This document shows positions 9,138 through 18,619 of a stretch of DNA of 64,000 bases, piece by piece. The stretch is from Candidatus Mycolicibacterium alkanivorans (lineage in GTDB: Bacteria > Actinomycetota > Actinomycetes > Mycobacteriales > Mycobacteriaceae): positions 2,294,001 through 2,358,000 of the forward strand of contig NZ_JAIVFL010000001.1 of assembly GCF_022760805.1 (NCBI RefSeq). The letters are read 5' to 3'. How positions within the stretch are numbered: the stretch's first letter is position 1; each line of letters opens with the position of its first letter. Both the position numbers and the translations under genes were made by a program. A model generated the notes under the pieces. It was given only the letters and a program-made list of their open reading frames with translations. It was not told the DNA's origin and made no database searches.

Positions 9138-12100
9138 ACCGTCCTGCTGCTCTCCACCTCAGACACCGACCTCATCGCCGCCCGCGCCAGCGACGCCGGC
9201 TACCGGTGGGCGAACCCCTCGCGGCTGGTCGACGGTGAGCTGACCGAGCTCCTGGCCGGGGCCGACGTGGTGGTGGTGCGGATCCTCGGCGGGTACCGCG
9301 CCTGGGAGGACGGGATCGACGCCGTGGTGGCCAGCGGTGTGCCGACGGTGGTGGTCAGCGGCGAGCAGGCACCCGATGCCGACCTGATGGAGCGCTCCAC
9401 CGTGCCGGCGGGCATCGCCATGCAGACTCACATCTACCTGGCGCAGGGCGGCGTGGAGAATCTGCGCCAGTTGCACGCTTTCCTCACCGACACCCTGCTG
9501 ATGACGGGCTTCGGCTTCAACCCGCCCGCGCCCACACCGGTGTGGGGAGTGCTGGAGCGTGACACCCGTGAGATCGACGGACCGACGATCGCGGTGCTGT
9601 TCTACCGCGCCCAGCACCTGGCCGGTAACACCGCCTACATCGACGCCCTGTGCACCGCCATCGAACAAGCGGGCGGGCGGCCCCTTCCGGTGTACTGCAC
9701 CTCGCTGCGCACCCCCGAACCCGAACTGCTCGACCTGCTGGGCACCGCCGACGCCATGGTCGTCACCGTGCTCGCCGCGGGCGGTGCCCGCCCGGCGACC
9801 GCGACCGCGGGCAACGACGACGATGGCTGGGACGTCAAACACCTTGCCGCCCTGGACGTCCCGATTCTGCAGGGGCTGTGCCTGACGAGCTCGCGGGCAA
9901 CCTGGGCGAACAACGACGACGGGCTGAGCCCGCTGGACGTCGCCACCCAGGTGGCGGTGCCGGAGTTCGACGGCCGCATCATCACCGTGCCGTTCTCGTT
10001 CAAGGAGATCGACAACGACGGGCTGATCGCCTACGTGCCGGATCCGGAGCGTTGCGCGCGGGTGGCCGGTCTCGCCGTCAACTACGCCAATCTGCGCCGG
10101 GTCGCCGCACCCGACAAGCGGCTGGCGCTGGTGTTCTCGGCCTACCCGACCAAGCACTCCCGGATCGGCAACGCCGTCGGCCTCGACACCCCGGCCAGCG
10201 CGGTGGCGTTGCTGACGGCGTTGCGCGACAACGGGTATCACATCGGCGACCTTCCCGGCGTCGAGGCAGGCGGCGGTGACGCCCTGATGCATGCGCTGAT
10301 CGAGCGCGGCGGGCAGGATCCCGACTGGCTGACTGACGCCGAGCTGTCCGGCAACCCCGTCCGGGTGCCCGCCGCGCGCTACCGCGAGTGGTTCGCGACG
10401 CTGCCGGCCGAGTTGACCGAGGCGATGGTGCGGCACTGGGGCCCGCCACCGGGCGAGCTTTTCGTGGACCGCAGCCGCGATCCCGAGGGTGAAATCGTCG
10501 TCGCGGCAATCGAATCCGAGAACATCGTGATCCTGGTGCAGCCGCCCCGCGGGTTCGGGGAGAACCCGGTGGCCATCTACCACGATCCGGACCTGCCGCC
10601 GACCCACCACTACTTGGCCGCCTACTTCTGGTTGCGCCACGAGTTCGGGGCGCACGCGGTCGTGCATCTGGGCAAGCACGGCAACCTGGAATGGCTACCG
10701 GGCAACACCGTCGGCATGTCCGCCGGCTGCGGCCCCGACGCAGCCCTGGGCGACCTGCCGCTGATCTACCCGTTCCTGGTCAACGATCCGGGGGAGGGCA
10801 CTCAGGCCAAGCGGCGGGCCCACGCCACGCTGGTCGACCACCTCATCCCGCCGATGGCCCGGGCCGAAACCTACGGCGACATCGCCCGCCTCGAGCAGCT
10901 GCTCGACGAGCACGCCAACATCGCCGCCCTCGACCCGGGCAAGCTGCCCGCCATCCGCCAGCAGATCTGGACGCTGATGCGCGCCGCCAAGATGGACCAC
11001 GATCTCGGGCTGGCCGACCGCCCCGAGGACGACAGCTTCGACGACATGCTGCTGCACGTCGACGGCTGGCTCTGCGAGATCAAGGACGTCCAGATCCGCG
11101 ACGGCTTGCACATCCTGGGCGCGGCGCCCACCGGTGGGGGCGAACTCGACCTGGTGCTGGCGATCCTGCGCGCCCGCCAGCTCTTCGGCGGCGAGCAGCA
11201 CCTGCCCGGTCTGCGCCAAGCGCTCGGCCTGGTCGAGGACGGCAGCGACGAACGGACCGTCGTCGATGAGGCCGAGCGGCAGGCCCGCGACCTGCTGGCC
11301 CGGCTGCAGGCCACCGGCTGGGACGCCGAGCGGGTCGACGAGCTCACCGACGACGCCCAGGTGGCCCGGATCCTGCGATTCGCGGCCACCGAGGTGGTGC
11401 CGCGACTGGCCGGCACGGCGGCCGAGATCGACCAGGTGCTGCGCGCACTGGACGGCCACTTCATCGCGGCAGGTCCGTCCGGCTCGCCGCTGCGCGGCCT
11501 GGTCAACGTGCTGCCCACCGGGCGCAACTTCTACTCGGTGGACCCCAAGGCGGTGCCGTCACGGCTGGCCTGGGAAACCGGTGTGGCGATGGCCGATTCG
11601 CTGCTGGAGCGCTACAAAGCCGACTACGGCGACTGGCCGCGTTCGGTCGGGCTGTCGGTGTGGGGCACCTCGGCGATGCGCACCTCCGGCGACGACATCG
11701 CCGAAGTCCTTGCCCTGCTTGGTGTCCGGCCGGTGTGGGACGACGCATCGCGCCGCGTGGTCGACCTGGAGGCCATCTCGGTCGAGGAGCTCGACCGGCC
11801 CCGCATCGACGTCACGGTGCGCATCTCCGGCTTCTTCCGCGACGCGTTCCCGCACGTCGTGGCGATGCTCGACGACGCGGTGTGCCTGGTCGCCGGCCTC
11901 GACGAGCCCGCCGACCAGAACTTCGTCCACGCCCACGCCCAAGCCGACCTCGCCGAGCACGGTGACCAAAGGCGCGCCACCACAAGGATATTCGGCTCCA
12001 AGCCGGGTACCTACGGGGCGGGTCTGCTGCAGTTGATCGACAGCCGCAACTGGCGCGACGACGCCGACCTGGCCGAGGTCTACACCGCGTGGGGCGGCTT

Positions 12101-12701
12101 CGCCTACGGGCGGGAACTGGACGGCAAGCCGGCCGCCGGCGACATGTCGATCCAGTACCGCCGGATCGTGGTGGCCGCCAAGAACACCGACACCCGCGAG
12201 CACGACATCGCCGACTCCGACGACTACTACCAGTACCACGGCGGCATGGTCGCCACCGTTCGCGCGCTGACCGGCAAGGCGCCGGCGGCCTACATCGGGG
12301 ACAACACCCGGCCCGACGCGGTGCGCACCCGCACGCTCTCGGAGGAGACCACCCGGGTGTTCCGGGCCCGCGTGGTCAACCCGCGCTGGATGTCGGCGAT
12401 GCGCAAGCACGGCTATAAGGGCGCCTTCGAGATGGCCGCGACGGTGGACTACCTGTTCGGCTACGACGCGACCGCGGGGGTGATGGCCGACTGGATGTAC
12501 GAGCAGCTCACCCAGCAGTACGTCCTGGACCCGGAGAATCGCAAGTTCATGGACGAGTCCAACCCGTGGGCCTTGCACGGGATGTCGGAGCGGCTGCTGG
12601 AAGCCGTCGGCCGCGGCATGTGGCAGGACCCGGATCCGGCGACGCTGGACGGTCTGCGCCAGGTGCTGCTGGAGACTGAGGGCGACCTCGAAGCACGGTA
12701 A
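9126..12701 (+). CDS. cobN: Cobaltochelatase subunit CobN
   Basis: A 1191-residue protein (M. tuberculosis CobN is 1194), the large subunit of the ATP-dependent CobNST complex that inserts cobalt into hydrogenobyrinic acid a,c-diamide. It belongs to the magnesium-chelatase BchH family. Signatures include VLLLSTSDTDL at the start, VHLGKHGNLEWLPGN near 515 and the C-terminal FEMAATVDYLFGYDATAGV. The start is GTG 9126. cobS and cobT are not in the window. The gene is divergent from cobG across about 147 bp. Confidence 0.95.
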   Translation: MPQPTVLLLSTSDTDLIAARASDAGYRWANPSRLVDGELTELLAGADVVVVRILGGYRAWEDGIDAVVASGVPTVVVSGEQAPDADLMERSTVPAGIAMQTHIYLAQGGVENLRQLHAFLTDTLLMTGFGFNPPAPTPVWGVLERDTREIDGPTIAVLFYRAQHLAGNTAYIDALCTAIEQAGGRPLPVYCTSLRTPEPELLDLLGTADAMVVTVLAAGGARPATATAGNDDDGWDVKHLAALDVPILQGLCLTSSRATWANNDDGLSPLDVATQVAVPEFDGRIITVPFSFKEIDNDGLIAYVPDPERCARVAGLAVNYANLRRVAAPDKRLALVFSAYPTKHSRIGNAVGLDTPASAVALLTALRDNGYHIGDLPGVEAGGGDALMHALIERGGQDPDWLTDAELSGNPVRVPAARYREWFATLPAELTEAMVRHWGPPPGELFVDRSRDPEGEIVVAAIESENIVILVQPPRGFGENPVAIYHDPDLPPTHHYLAAYFWLRHEFGAHAVVHLGKHGNLEWLPGNTVGMSAGCGPDAALGDLPLIYPFLVNDPGEGTQAKRRAHATLVDHLIPPMARAETYGDIARLEQLLDEHANIAALDPGKLPAIRQQIWTLMRAAKMDHDLGLADRPEDDSFDDMLLHVDGWLCEIKDVQIRDGLHILGAAPTGGGELDLVLAILRARQLFGGEQHLPGLRQALGLVEDGSDERTVVDEAERQARDLLARLQATGWDAERVDELTDDAQVARILRFAATEVVPRLAGTAAEIDQVLRALDGHFIAAGPSGSPLRGLVNVLPTGRNFYSVDPKAVPSRLAWETGVAMADSLLERYKADYGDWPRSVGLSVWGTSAMRTSGDDIAEVLALLGVRPVWDDASRRVVDLEAISVEELDRPRIDVTVRISGFFRDAFPHVVAMLDDAVCLVAGLDEPADQNFVHAHAQADLAEHGDQRRATTRIFGSKPGTYGAGLLQLIDSRNWRDDADLAEVYTAWGGFAYGRELDGKPAAGDMSIQYRRIVVAAKNTDTREHDIADSDDYYQYHGGMVATVRALTGKAPAAYIGDNTRPDAVRTRTLSEETTRVFRARVVNPRWMSAMRKHGYKGAFEMAATVDYLFGYDATAGVMADWMYEQLTQQYVLDPENRKFMDESNPWALHGMSERLLEAVGRGMWQDPDPATLDGLRQVLLETEGDLEAR

Positions 12702-12709
12702 TTCGCTAG

Positions 12710-13039
12710 ATCGGTGGGCAGGACGGCAGGCCCAATCCGACGCCGATCTGGATCGCCCCGGACGGTGAGCGCGCCCTGGTCATCACCGGGAAGGACTCCT
12801 GGAAGGTCAAGCGCATCCGCAACACCCCGCGGGTGACGCTGGCGGTCTGTGACTGGCGCGGCAACGTCAAGGGCGAGCCGAACGAGGCGGTGGCGACCGT
12901 GCTCGACCCGGCGCACACCGAGGACGTCTACCGGGCGATCGTGAAGCGCTACCGACTCTTCGGGTTCCTGTTCAGCCTTTTCAGCAAGCTGCGCGGCGGC
13001 GCCAAGCACAATGTCGGCTTGGAACTGCGCGCCGCCTGA
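12710..13039 (+). pseudogene. N-terminally truncated PPOX-class F420-dependent protein (Rv2061c type)
   Basis: The reading frame ending at 13039 encodes DGRPNPTPIWIAPDGERAL, SWKVKRIRNTPRVTLAVCDW, and a C-terminus LRGGAKHNVGLELRAA, typical of the small split-barrel PPOX family that follows cobN in M. tuberculosis. The frame is closed by TAG at 12707-12709, only 6 bp after the cobN stop, and has no ATG or GTG before 12833. The usual first strand (about 20 residues, MxxxFxxLxxxKYVxLTT) is missing. A deletion fused the cobN end to the body of the gene, so it is probably non-functional unless initiated at an unusual codon. Confidence 0.75.
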
Positions 13040-13105
13040 CCGGAAATCACAGGCTCTTTTCAGGACTGTCAGGAACCCCGCCCGCGCCCCGGTCGTTGGC
13101 TGGAC

Positions 13106-13600
13106 ATGGTGATGCGGACGTTCTTCGTCTACGCCCTTGTCGAGCTGGCCGTACTGGCCCTGCTGACCTGGTCCATTGGGCTGGGCTGGACCCTGCTGGT
13201 GCTGCTGGCCACCTCGGTGGTCGGCGTGGCGCTGGCCGGATCCCAGGTCAAGCGACAGATCGTGCGGCTGCAACGCACCCGCACCAACCCCCGGAGTGCC
13301 GTCGCCGACGGCATGCTCGTGGCGCTGGGCACCTTCCTGGTGTTCATCCCCGGCCTGGTCACCACCGCCCTCGGCACCCTGATGCTGATGCCGCCCACCC
13401 GCGGCGCCGTGCGCCCGCTGGCCGCCGTGATGCTCACTCGCGGAATCGCCCGCCGGGTCGGCGTGATCAACCTGACCGGGCCCGGCCGCAGGTTCGCGGC
13501 CGCAGGCTACGGCGGCCACGGTGACTACATCGACGGCGACGTCATCGACGAGCAGCACTACAGCGGCGTGCACGACGCGAACATCGTCCGTTACAACTAG
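13106..13600 (+). CDS. fxsA: FxsA family membrane protein
   Basis: 164 residues starting MVMRTFFVYALVELAVL. It has the FxsA pattern: two N-terminal hydrophobic spans (about 8-45), GSQVKRQIVRLQ, a third span ADGMLVALGTFLVFIPGLVT (about 70-95) and LMLMPPTRGAVRPL. In E. coli, FxsA suppresses F-exclusion of phage T7; the physiological role in mycobacteria is unknown. It corresponds to Rv2053c by sequence type and neighbourhood (next to the Rv2052c-like amidohydrolase). Confidence 0.85.
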   Translation: MVMRTFFVYALVELAVLALLTWSIGLGWTLLVLLATSVVGVALAGSQVKRQIVRLQRTRTNPRSAVADGMLVALGTFLVFIPGLVTTALGTLMLMPPTRGAVRPLAAVMLTRGIARRVGVINLTGPGRRFAAAGYGGHGDYIDGDVIDEQHYSGVHDANIVRYN

Positions 13601-13661
13601 TACAACTAGCCGCACTCCGCTCTCACTCACTTTCATTCACCCGCGCGGGACACTAACCGAC

Positions 13662-15251
13662 GTGACCACACTGCTGCTGGGCGGGCGCGTGCACAGCCCG
13701 TCGCACCCCGATGCCACCGCGATGGCTGTGCGCGACGGCGTCGTCGCCTGGCTCGGCAGCGACGATGTCGGCCGGGCCCAGTTCGGTGACGCCGACGTCG
13801 TCGACCTCGCCGGTGCGTTCGTCGCACCGGCGTTCGTCGACAGCCACATCCACCTGACCTCCACCGGCCTGCTCATCACCGGGCTGGACCTCACCGCCGC
13901 CACCTCCCGTCAGCACTGCCTGCGGCTGGTCGCCGAGCACACCGCCGCCCACCCTGGTCAGCCGATCTGGGCGCACGGCTGGGACGACACCGCCTGGCCT
14001 GACGGCACGCCCACCACCAAGGAACTCGACGCCGTCGTCGGCATGGTGCCGGCCTACCTGGCGCGCGTCGACGTCCACTCGGCCGTCGCCTCGACCGCGC
14101 TGCGGGACCTGGTCTCGGGCCTGTCCGCCGTCGCGGGCTTCGACCCGCACCGACCGCTGTCCGCCGACGCTCACCATCTGGTGCGCGCCGAGGCCCGCCG
14201 CCTGCTGACCTGGCAGCAGCGTGACGAGGCCCGCCGGGCGGCGCTGGATGGCGTCGCCGCCGCCGGCATCGTCGCCGTCCACGAATGCGCCGGACCCGAC
14301 ATCGGCGGATCCGACGACTGGCAGGAACTGCGCGCCACCGAGCACGGCGTGGACGTCGTCGGCTACTGGGGCGAGGCGGTGTCCAGTGCCGCGCAGGCCC
14401 GGGCCCTGATCGAGGCCACCGGGGCGCGCGGACTGGCCGGTGACCTGTTCGTCGACGGCGCGCTCGGCTCACGCACCGCATGGCTGTGCCAGCCCTACGC
14501 CGACGCCCCCGACACGACCGGCCACTGCTACCTCGATCCCGACACCATCACCGAACACCTCACCGCCTGCACTGAGGCCGGCGTGACCGCCGGTTTCCAC
14601 GTCATCGGGGACGCCGCGGTCACCGCCGTGGTCGAGGCACTCGAGCGGGTCGTCGAGCGATTCGGGGCGCCGACGGTGGCTCGCTGCGGTCACCGCTTGG
14701 AGCACCTTGAGATGGTCTCCGGTGAGCAGGCAGCCAAGTTGGGCCAATGGGGTGTCGTGGCCAGCATGCAGCCCAATTTCGACGCGCGGTGGGGTGGCAG
14801 CAACGGAATGTACGCCCGGCGACTCGGTATCGGCAGAGCCACCCGGCTCAACCCGCTGGCGCTGTTAGCATCGGCAGGCGTGCCCCTGGCGTTCGGCTCG
14901 GACGCTCCCGTGACCGGCATCAATCCCTGGGAGACGGTACGCGCAGCCAGCCATCATCAGACTCCGGGCAGCGCCGTTTCGGTGCGCGCCGCCTTCGCCG
15001 CTGCCACCCGCGGGGCGTGGCGGGCCGGCGGGGTTCGCGACGGTGTCACCGGGACGCTGGTGCCCGGTGCGCCAGCGTCGTACGCGGTGTGGGAGACCGG
15101 TGATCTTGATGTCAGCGCCCCCGCCGACAGCGTGCAGCGGTGGTCCACCGACCCGCGCTCGCGGGTGCCGGCCCTGCCGCGCCTCGATCCGGACGATCCG
15201 CTGCCGGTCTGCCGGCAGACCGTTCACCGGGGTGTCGTGCTGCATGGCTGA
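13662..15251 (+). CDS. Metal-dependent amidohydrolase (YtcJ-like)
   Basis: 529 residues from GTG 13662 ([20 protein letters not shown]). The fold is the composite amidohydrolase: an N-terminal beta-sandwich strand, the metal-binding HxH in [12 protein letters not shown] near 65, FHVIGDAAV and [10 protein letters not shown] in the barrel, [15 protein letters not shown] for the last metal-ligand Asp, and a C-terminal strand [14 protein letters not shown]. It probably hydrolyses an exocyclic or amide N-C bond; the substrate is unknown. It matches the Rv2052c position. The frame is open upstream to 13521, but that stretch is a Thr/Ser shadow of fxsA. Confidence 0.85.
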   Translation: MTTLLLGGRVHSPSHPDATAMAVRDGVVAWLGSDDVGRAQFGDADVVDLAGAFVAPAFVDSHIHLTSTGLLITGLDLTAATSRQHCLRLVAEHTAAHPGQPIWAHGWDDTAWPDGTPTTKELDAVVGMVPAYLARVDVHSAVASTALRDLVSGLSAVAGFDPHRPLSADAHHLVRAEARRLLTWQQRDEARRAALDGVAAAGIVAVHECAGPDIGGSDDWQELRATEHGVDVVGYWGEAVSSAAQARALIEATGARGLAGDLFVDGALGSRTAWLCQPYADAPDTTGHCYLDPDTITEHLTACTEAGVTAGFHVIGDAAVTAVVEALERVVERFGAPTVARCGHRLEHLEMVSGEQAAKLGQWGVVASMQPNFDARWGGSNGMYARRLGIGRATRLNPLALLASAGVPLAFGSDAPVTGINPWETVRAASHHQTPGSAVSVRAAFAAATRGAWRAGGVRDGVTGTLVPGAPASYAVWETGDLDVSAPADSVQRWSTDPRSRVPALPRLDPDDPLPVCRQTVHRGVVLHG

Positions 15252-15256
15252 GCTGC

Positions 15257-16999
15257 ATGGCTGACGAGAAGCCCGGGCGGCTGCGGCGGATCGCCGCCGC
15301 CTTGCCCCCGCGCGCCTTCCGCCTGCTCGCCACGGTGTCGGCGGGCCTGCTGATGTACATCAGCTTCCCGCCGATCGGATGGTGGTGGTCGGCCATCGTG
15401 AGCTTCGCGCTGCTGAGCTGGGTGCTGGTGCATCCGAAGACCACCCTCGCCGGCGGCCTCGGCTACGGCTTCCTGTACGGGCTGGCGTTCTACATCCCGC
15501 TGCTGCCATGGATCAGCGGACTGGTCGGTCCCGTCCCCTGGCTGCTGCTGGCGGCGCTGCAGGCGCTGTTCACGGCGGTGTTCGGCATGTTCGCCGTGCT
15601 GGCGCGCCGCCTGCCGGGCTGGCCGTTGTGGCTGGCGCTGCTGTGGGTGATGCAGGAATGGCTGAAGTCTAGTGTTCCGTTCGGCGGATTCCCTTGGGGT
15701 GTAGTCGGTTTCGGCCAGACTCGGGGGCCGTTCCTGGCGCTGGTCCAGTTCGGCGGTGTGCCGCTGCTGTCGTTTGCCATCGCCGTGCTCGGCACCTCGT
15801 TGTGCGCGCTGGCGACCGAGATCGTGCACTGGTGGCAGCACAGCGGACCGGACACGAGTGGCGAGGCACCGTCGCTGGCGGGCGTGCTGGTGCCCGGGCT
15901 GTGCGTGATGGCAGTTCTGCTGGGCACCGCGCTGGCCGCGCCGCCGGTTCGCCGCGCCGGGGCCGGAAACGAGCCAACCGTCACGGTCGCGGCCATTCAG
16001 GGCAACGTGCCCCGGCTGGGCCTGGACTTCAACAGCCAGCGTCGTGCCGTGCTGGACAATCACGTCAGCGAGACCGTGCAGCTGGCCGAGGACGTCAAGG
16101 CCGGCCGCGCGCCGCAGCCGCAGTTCGTGGTGTGGCCGGAGAACTCCTCGGACATCGACCCGCTCACCAACGCCGACGCCGCCCAGCAGATCTCAGTCGC
16201 CGCGCAGGCGATCGGCGCCCCGATCCTGGTCGGCGCGGTCCTCGCGCGTCCCGACTGGACGCCGGAGAACCCGACCGCGTCGAACACGATCATCGTGTGG
16301 GACGCCGTCTCGGGGCCGGGGGAGCGCCACGACAAGCAGATCGTGCAGCCGTTCGGTGAGTATCTGCCGTGGCGCAGTTTCTTCAAGCACCTGTCGTCCT
16401 ACGCCGATCGGGCGGGCTACTTCGTCCCGGGAAGCGGCAGCGGCGTCGTGCACGCGGCTGGCGTTCCCGTAGGGGTGGCCACCTGCTGGGAGGTCATCTT
16501 CGACCGCGCACTGCGCCAGTCGGTGCGCAACGGCGCCCAGGTGCTCGCCGTGCCGACCAACAACGCCACCTTCGACCAGAACATGAGCGAACAGCAACTC
16601 GCGTTCGCCCGGGCCCGCGCCGTCGAGCTTGACCGCTACGTCGTGGTCGCAGGCACCACCGGCATCAGTGCCGTCATCGCGCCGGACGGCAGCGAGATCG
16701 CCCGCACCCAGTTCTTCACCCCGGCTTACCTCGACGTACCGGTCCGGCTGAAGACCACCGAGACGCCGGCGACCCGGTGGGGTCCGCTGGTGCAGTGGGT
16801 GCTGGTCGGAGCCGCCGTTGCCGTGATCGCGGCGGCCATACTGCACAATGGTTGGTTCATGCGCCCGTTGCGCCGCAGGCGACGGGAAGGAGACGACGGG
16901 TCCAGCATGTCGGGGGGCGGAGACGACGAGAACAACCCGCCAGATGAGGGTGATACCTCCTCGGCCCTGGCCGGGCAGCGCGACAAAGGAGACTCATGA
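15257..16999 (+). CDS. lnt: Apolipoprotein N-acyltransferase
   Basis: 580-residue integral membrane enzyme that adds the third acyl chain to the N-terminal Cys of lipoproteins. Several hydrophobic spans fill residues about 20-230. They are followed by a nitrilase-type catalytic domain with the Glu in [11 protein letters not shown] (near 294), the Lys in [14 protein letters not shown] (near 359) and the Cys in [12 protein letters not shown] (near 410). The ATG at 15257 follows the amidohydrolase closely. Its stop overlaps the ppm1 start (ATGA). In M. tuberculosis the two functions are fused in one protein, Ppm1; here they are separate but coupled. Confidence 0.93.
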   Translation: MADEKPGRLRRIAAALPPRAFRLLATVSAGLLMYISFPPIGWWWSAIVSFALLSWVLVHPKTTLAGGLGYGFLYGLAFYIPLLPWISGLVGPVPWLLLAALQALFTAVFGMFAVLARRLPGWPLWLALLWVMQEWLKSSVPFGGFPWGVVGFGQTRGPFLALVQFGGVPLLSFAIAVLGTSLCALATEIVHWWQHSGPDTSGEAPSLAGVLVPGLCVMAVLLGTALAAPPVRRAGAGNEPTVTVAAIQGNVPRLGLDFNSQRRAVLDNHVSETVQLAEDVKAGRAPQPQFVVWPENSSDIDPLTNADAAQQISVAAQAIGAPILVGAVLARPDWTPENPTASNTIIVWDAVSGPGERHDKQIVQPFGEYLPWRSFFKHLSSYADRAGYFVPGSGSGVVHAAGVPVGVATCWEVIFDRALRQSVRNGAQVLAVPTNNATFDQNMSEQQLAFARARAVELDRYVVVAGTTGISAVIAPDGSEIARTQFFTPAYLDVPVRLKTTETPATRWGPLVQWVLVGAAVAVIAAAILHNGWFMRPLRRRRREGDDGSSMSGGGDDENNPPDEGDTSSALAGQRDKGDS

Positions 17000-17781
17000 C
17001 CTGGCAGGGCAAGAAGGGCGCCGAGAAGGATTCCGCGCGGCCCAGCCAGCGCTCCCTGGTGATCATCCCCACGTTCAACGAGCTGGAGAACCTGCCATTA
17101 ATCCTGGGCCGGGTGCACAAGGCCCGGCCTGACGTACACGTGCTGATCGTCGACGACGACAGCCCGGACGGCACCGGCGAGCTTGCCGACGAGCTGTCGC
17201 TGGTCGATCCCGACCGGATCCACGTGATGCGCCGCACCGTCAAGGACGGTCTGGGTGCGGCGTACCTCGCCGGGTTCGCCTGGGGTCTGGGCCGGCAGTA
17301 CAACGTGCTGGTCGAGATGGACGCCGACGGCAGCCACGCCCCCGAGCAGCTGCACCGGCTGCTCGATGCGGTCGACAACGGCGCGGATCTCGCGATCGGC
17401 TCGCGCTACGTCGAGGGCGGGACGGTCCGCAACTGGCCGTGGCGCCGGTTGGTGCTGTCCAAGACGGCCAACACCTACTCGCGGGTGCTGCTCGGCGTCG
17501 GCATTCACGACATCACCGCGGGCTATCGCGCCTACCGGCGTGAGGTGCTGGAGAAGATCGACCTGTCGGCGGTCGACTCCAAGGGCTACTGCTTCCAGAT
17601 CGACCTGACCTGGCGCACGATCAACAACGGGTTCTCCGTCGTGGAGGTCCCGATCACGTTCAGCGAGCGCGAACTCGGTGTGTCGAAGATGAGCGGTTCA
17701 AATATCCGCGAAGCGATGGTGAAGGTCGCCCAGTGGGGCATCGGCGGGCGACTGGACCGGGCGCGCGGCGTCGTCCGGTAG
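16996..17781 (+). CDS. ppm1: Polyprenol-monophosphomannose synthase (GT2)
   Basis: 261 residues. Family 2 glycosyltransferase that transfers mannose from GDP-mannose to polyprenyl phosphate on the cytoplasmic face, supplying the donor for lipomannan, lipoarabinomannan and protein mannosylation. Motifs: [16 protein letters not shown] (about 15-30), [14 protein letters not shown] near 52 and the DXD metal site [12 protein letters not shown] near 109. No transmembrane segments are seen, so it probably depends on Lnt for membrane anchoring; the ATGA overlap with lnt supports co-production. Confidence 0.93.
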   Translation: MTWQGKKGAEKDSARPSQRSLVIIPTFNELENLPLILGRVHKARPDVHVLIVDDDSPDGTGELADELSLVDPDRIHVMRRTVKDGLGAAYLAGFAWGLGRQYNVLVEMDADGSHAPEQLHRLLDAVDNGADLAIGSRYVEGGTVRNWPWRRLVLSKTANTYSRVLLGVGIHDITAGYRAYRREVLEKIDLSAVDSKGYCFQIDLTWRTINNGFSVVEVPITFSERELGVSKMSGSNIREAMVKVAQWGIGGRLDRARGVVR

Positions 17782-17784
17782 AGG

Positions 17785-18123
17785 TCAGCTACCGCGGCGC
17801 TTGGTCTTGATCAGGTCCAGACGCTCCTTGAGCAACTCCTCGAGCTCCTCGACCGAGCGGCGTTCCAGCAGCATGTCCCAGTGGGTGCGCGGTGGCTTGA
17901 CCTTCTTCGGCTCGGGCAGTTCGCCCTCGATGAGGGTGCCCTCCAGGCCGTTGCGGCACAGCCAGGTGCCGGGAATCTCGGCGTCGTCGGCGAACGGGAC
18001 GTCGAACTCTTCGCCGTTGTCGGTCCGGTACCGCGCAATCTGACGCGGCGCCAGGTCGTGGTTGCGGTCAGTCTCGTAGCTCACGGCTCCGAGCCGGCTG
18101 CCTCTCAAGACACGATCAGCCAT
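17785..18123 (-). CDS. rbpA: RNA polymerase-binding protein RbpA
   Basis: 112 residues beginning MADRVLRGSRLGAVSYETDR, near-identical to mycobacterial RbpA. It binds RNA polymerase and group I/II sigma factors and stabilises the open complex. The N-terminal tail, the core RNAP-binding beta-barrel (TDNGEEFDVPFADDAEIPGT), the basic linker PKKVKPPRTHWDMLLERR and the C-terminal sigma-interaction helices are all present. The ATG at 18123 is preferred over an in-frame TTG at 18129 because GGAGAG is well spaced before it. It is convergent with ppm1, with 3 bp between. Confidence 0.96.
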   Translation of the reverse strand: MADRVLRGSRLGAVSYETDRNHDLAPRQIARYRTDNGEEFDVPFADDAEIPGTWLCRNGLEGTLIEGELPEPKKVKPPRTHWDMLLERRSVEELEELLKERLDLIKTKRRGS

Positions 18124-18165
18124 CGTCAACTCTCCTCAATAACGCAATATGCAGTCCGGATGATG

Positions 18166-18192
18166 AACGCAGGAGCAGCGTCCGCGGTTCCC
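18166..18192 (-). promoter_or_regulatory. Sigma-R/SigH-like promoter of rbpA
   Basis: On the minus strand, GGGAAC (18192-18187) is followed by 18 nt and GTT (18168-18166), matching the GGGAAT-N18-GTT consensus of the thiol-stress sigma factors (sigma-R in Streptomyces, SigH in mycobacteria). The expected start is about 35 nt before the rbpA ATG, leaving space for its GGAG site. rbpA is a known sigma-R target in Streptomyces. Confidence 0.6.
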
Positions 18193-18235
18193 GACTCGAC
18201 TGTCCATGATACCGGGATCACTCGCCGGACCCGGC

Positions 18236-18241
18236 TACAGT
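18236..18241 (+). promoter_or_regulatory. -10 box TACAGT upstream of the Cys-rich small gene
   Basis: TACAGT fits TANNNT and ends 8 nt before the GTG at 18250, consistent with a leaderless or nearly leaderless transcript. Confidence 0.4.
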
Positions 18242-18249
18242 CTCAAGGC

Positions 18250-18579
18250 GTGACGCGCCGTACCCGCTCGCAGCCGTGCCGGTGGTGCGGTCGCGATGTC
18301 GCCGATTCGGGAATGGGCCGGCGCAAACAATACTGCCGTCAGTCGTGCCGGCAGCGCGCGTATGAGCAGCGTGCCCTGGTGAAGGGCACGTCGGTGCCGC
18401 CCGACGCGGTGGTCCTGACCGCCGAGGAGGCCGCCGAGCTGTCCGATCGGGTCTATCAGGTGCGCTGCGCCGCCGAGGACGTCGCGATCGCGGTCGACGA
18501 GGGCGCCGGTGCCAAGGAACTGCGGGAATTGTGCGACGCCTTGATGCGGGCCGCCAAGGCCGCCGACGGATGGCGGTGA
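18250..18579 (+). CDS. Conserved hypothetical protein with two Cys pairs (possible zinc ribbon)
   Basis: 109 residues from GTG 18250. Near the N-terminus PCRWCGR and YCRQSCRQRAYEQR give C-x2-C and C-x3-C, separated by about 17 residues, a pattern fit for one zinc ion within a basic region that could touch nucleic acid. The C-terminal two thirds (TAEEAAELSDRVYQVRCAAED to the end) are an acidic, helical segment. A similar gene sits beside rbpA in other mycobacteria (Rv2049c region). Function unknown. The start is supported by the -10 box just upstream. Confidence 0.65.
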   Translation: MTRRTRSQPCRWCGRDVADSGMGRRKQYCRQSCRQRAYEQRALVKGTSVPPDAVVLTAEEAAELSDRVYQVRCAAEDVAIAVDEGAGAKELRELCDALMRAAKAADGWR

Positions 18580-18619
18580 CGTCCGGTTGAACGGCACGTG
18601 CCGGGGCAATGGCACTCCG

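Noticed and set aside
9159..10679. 506-codon antisense frame over cobN
   Set aside because: His/Arg/Gly shadow with no recognisable domain.
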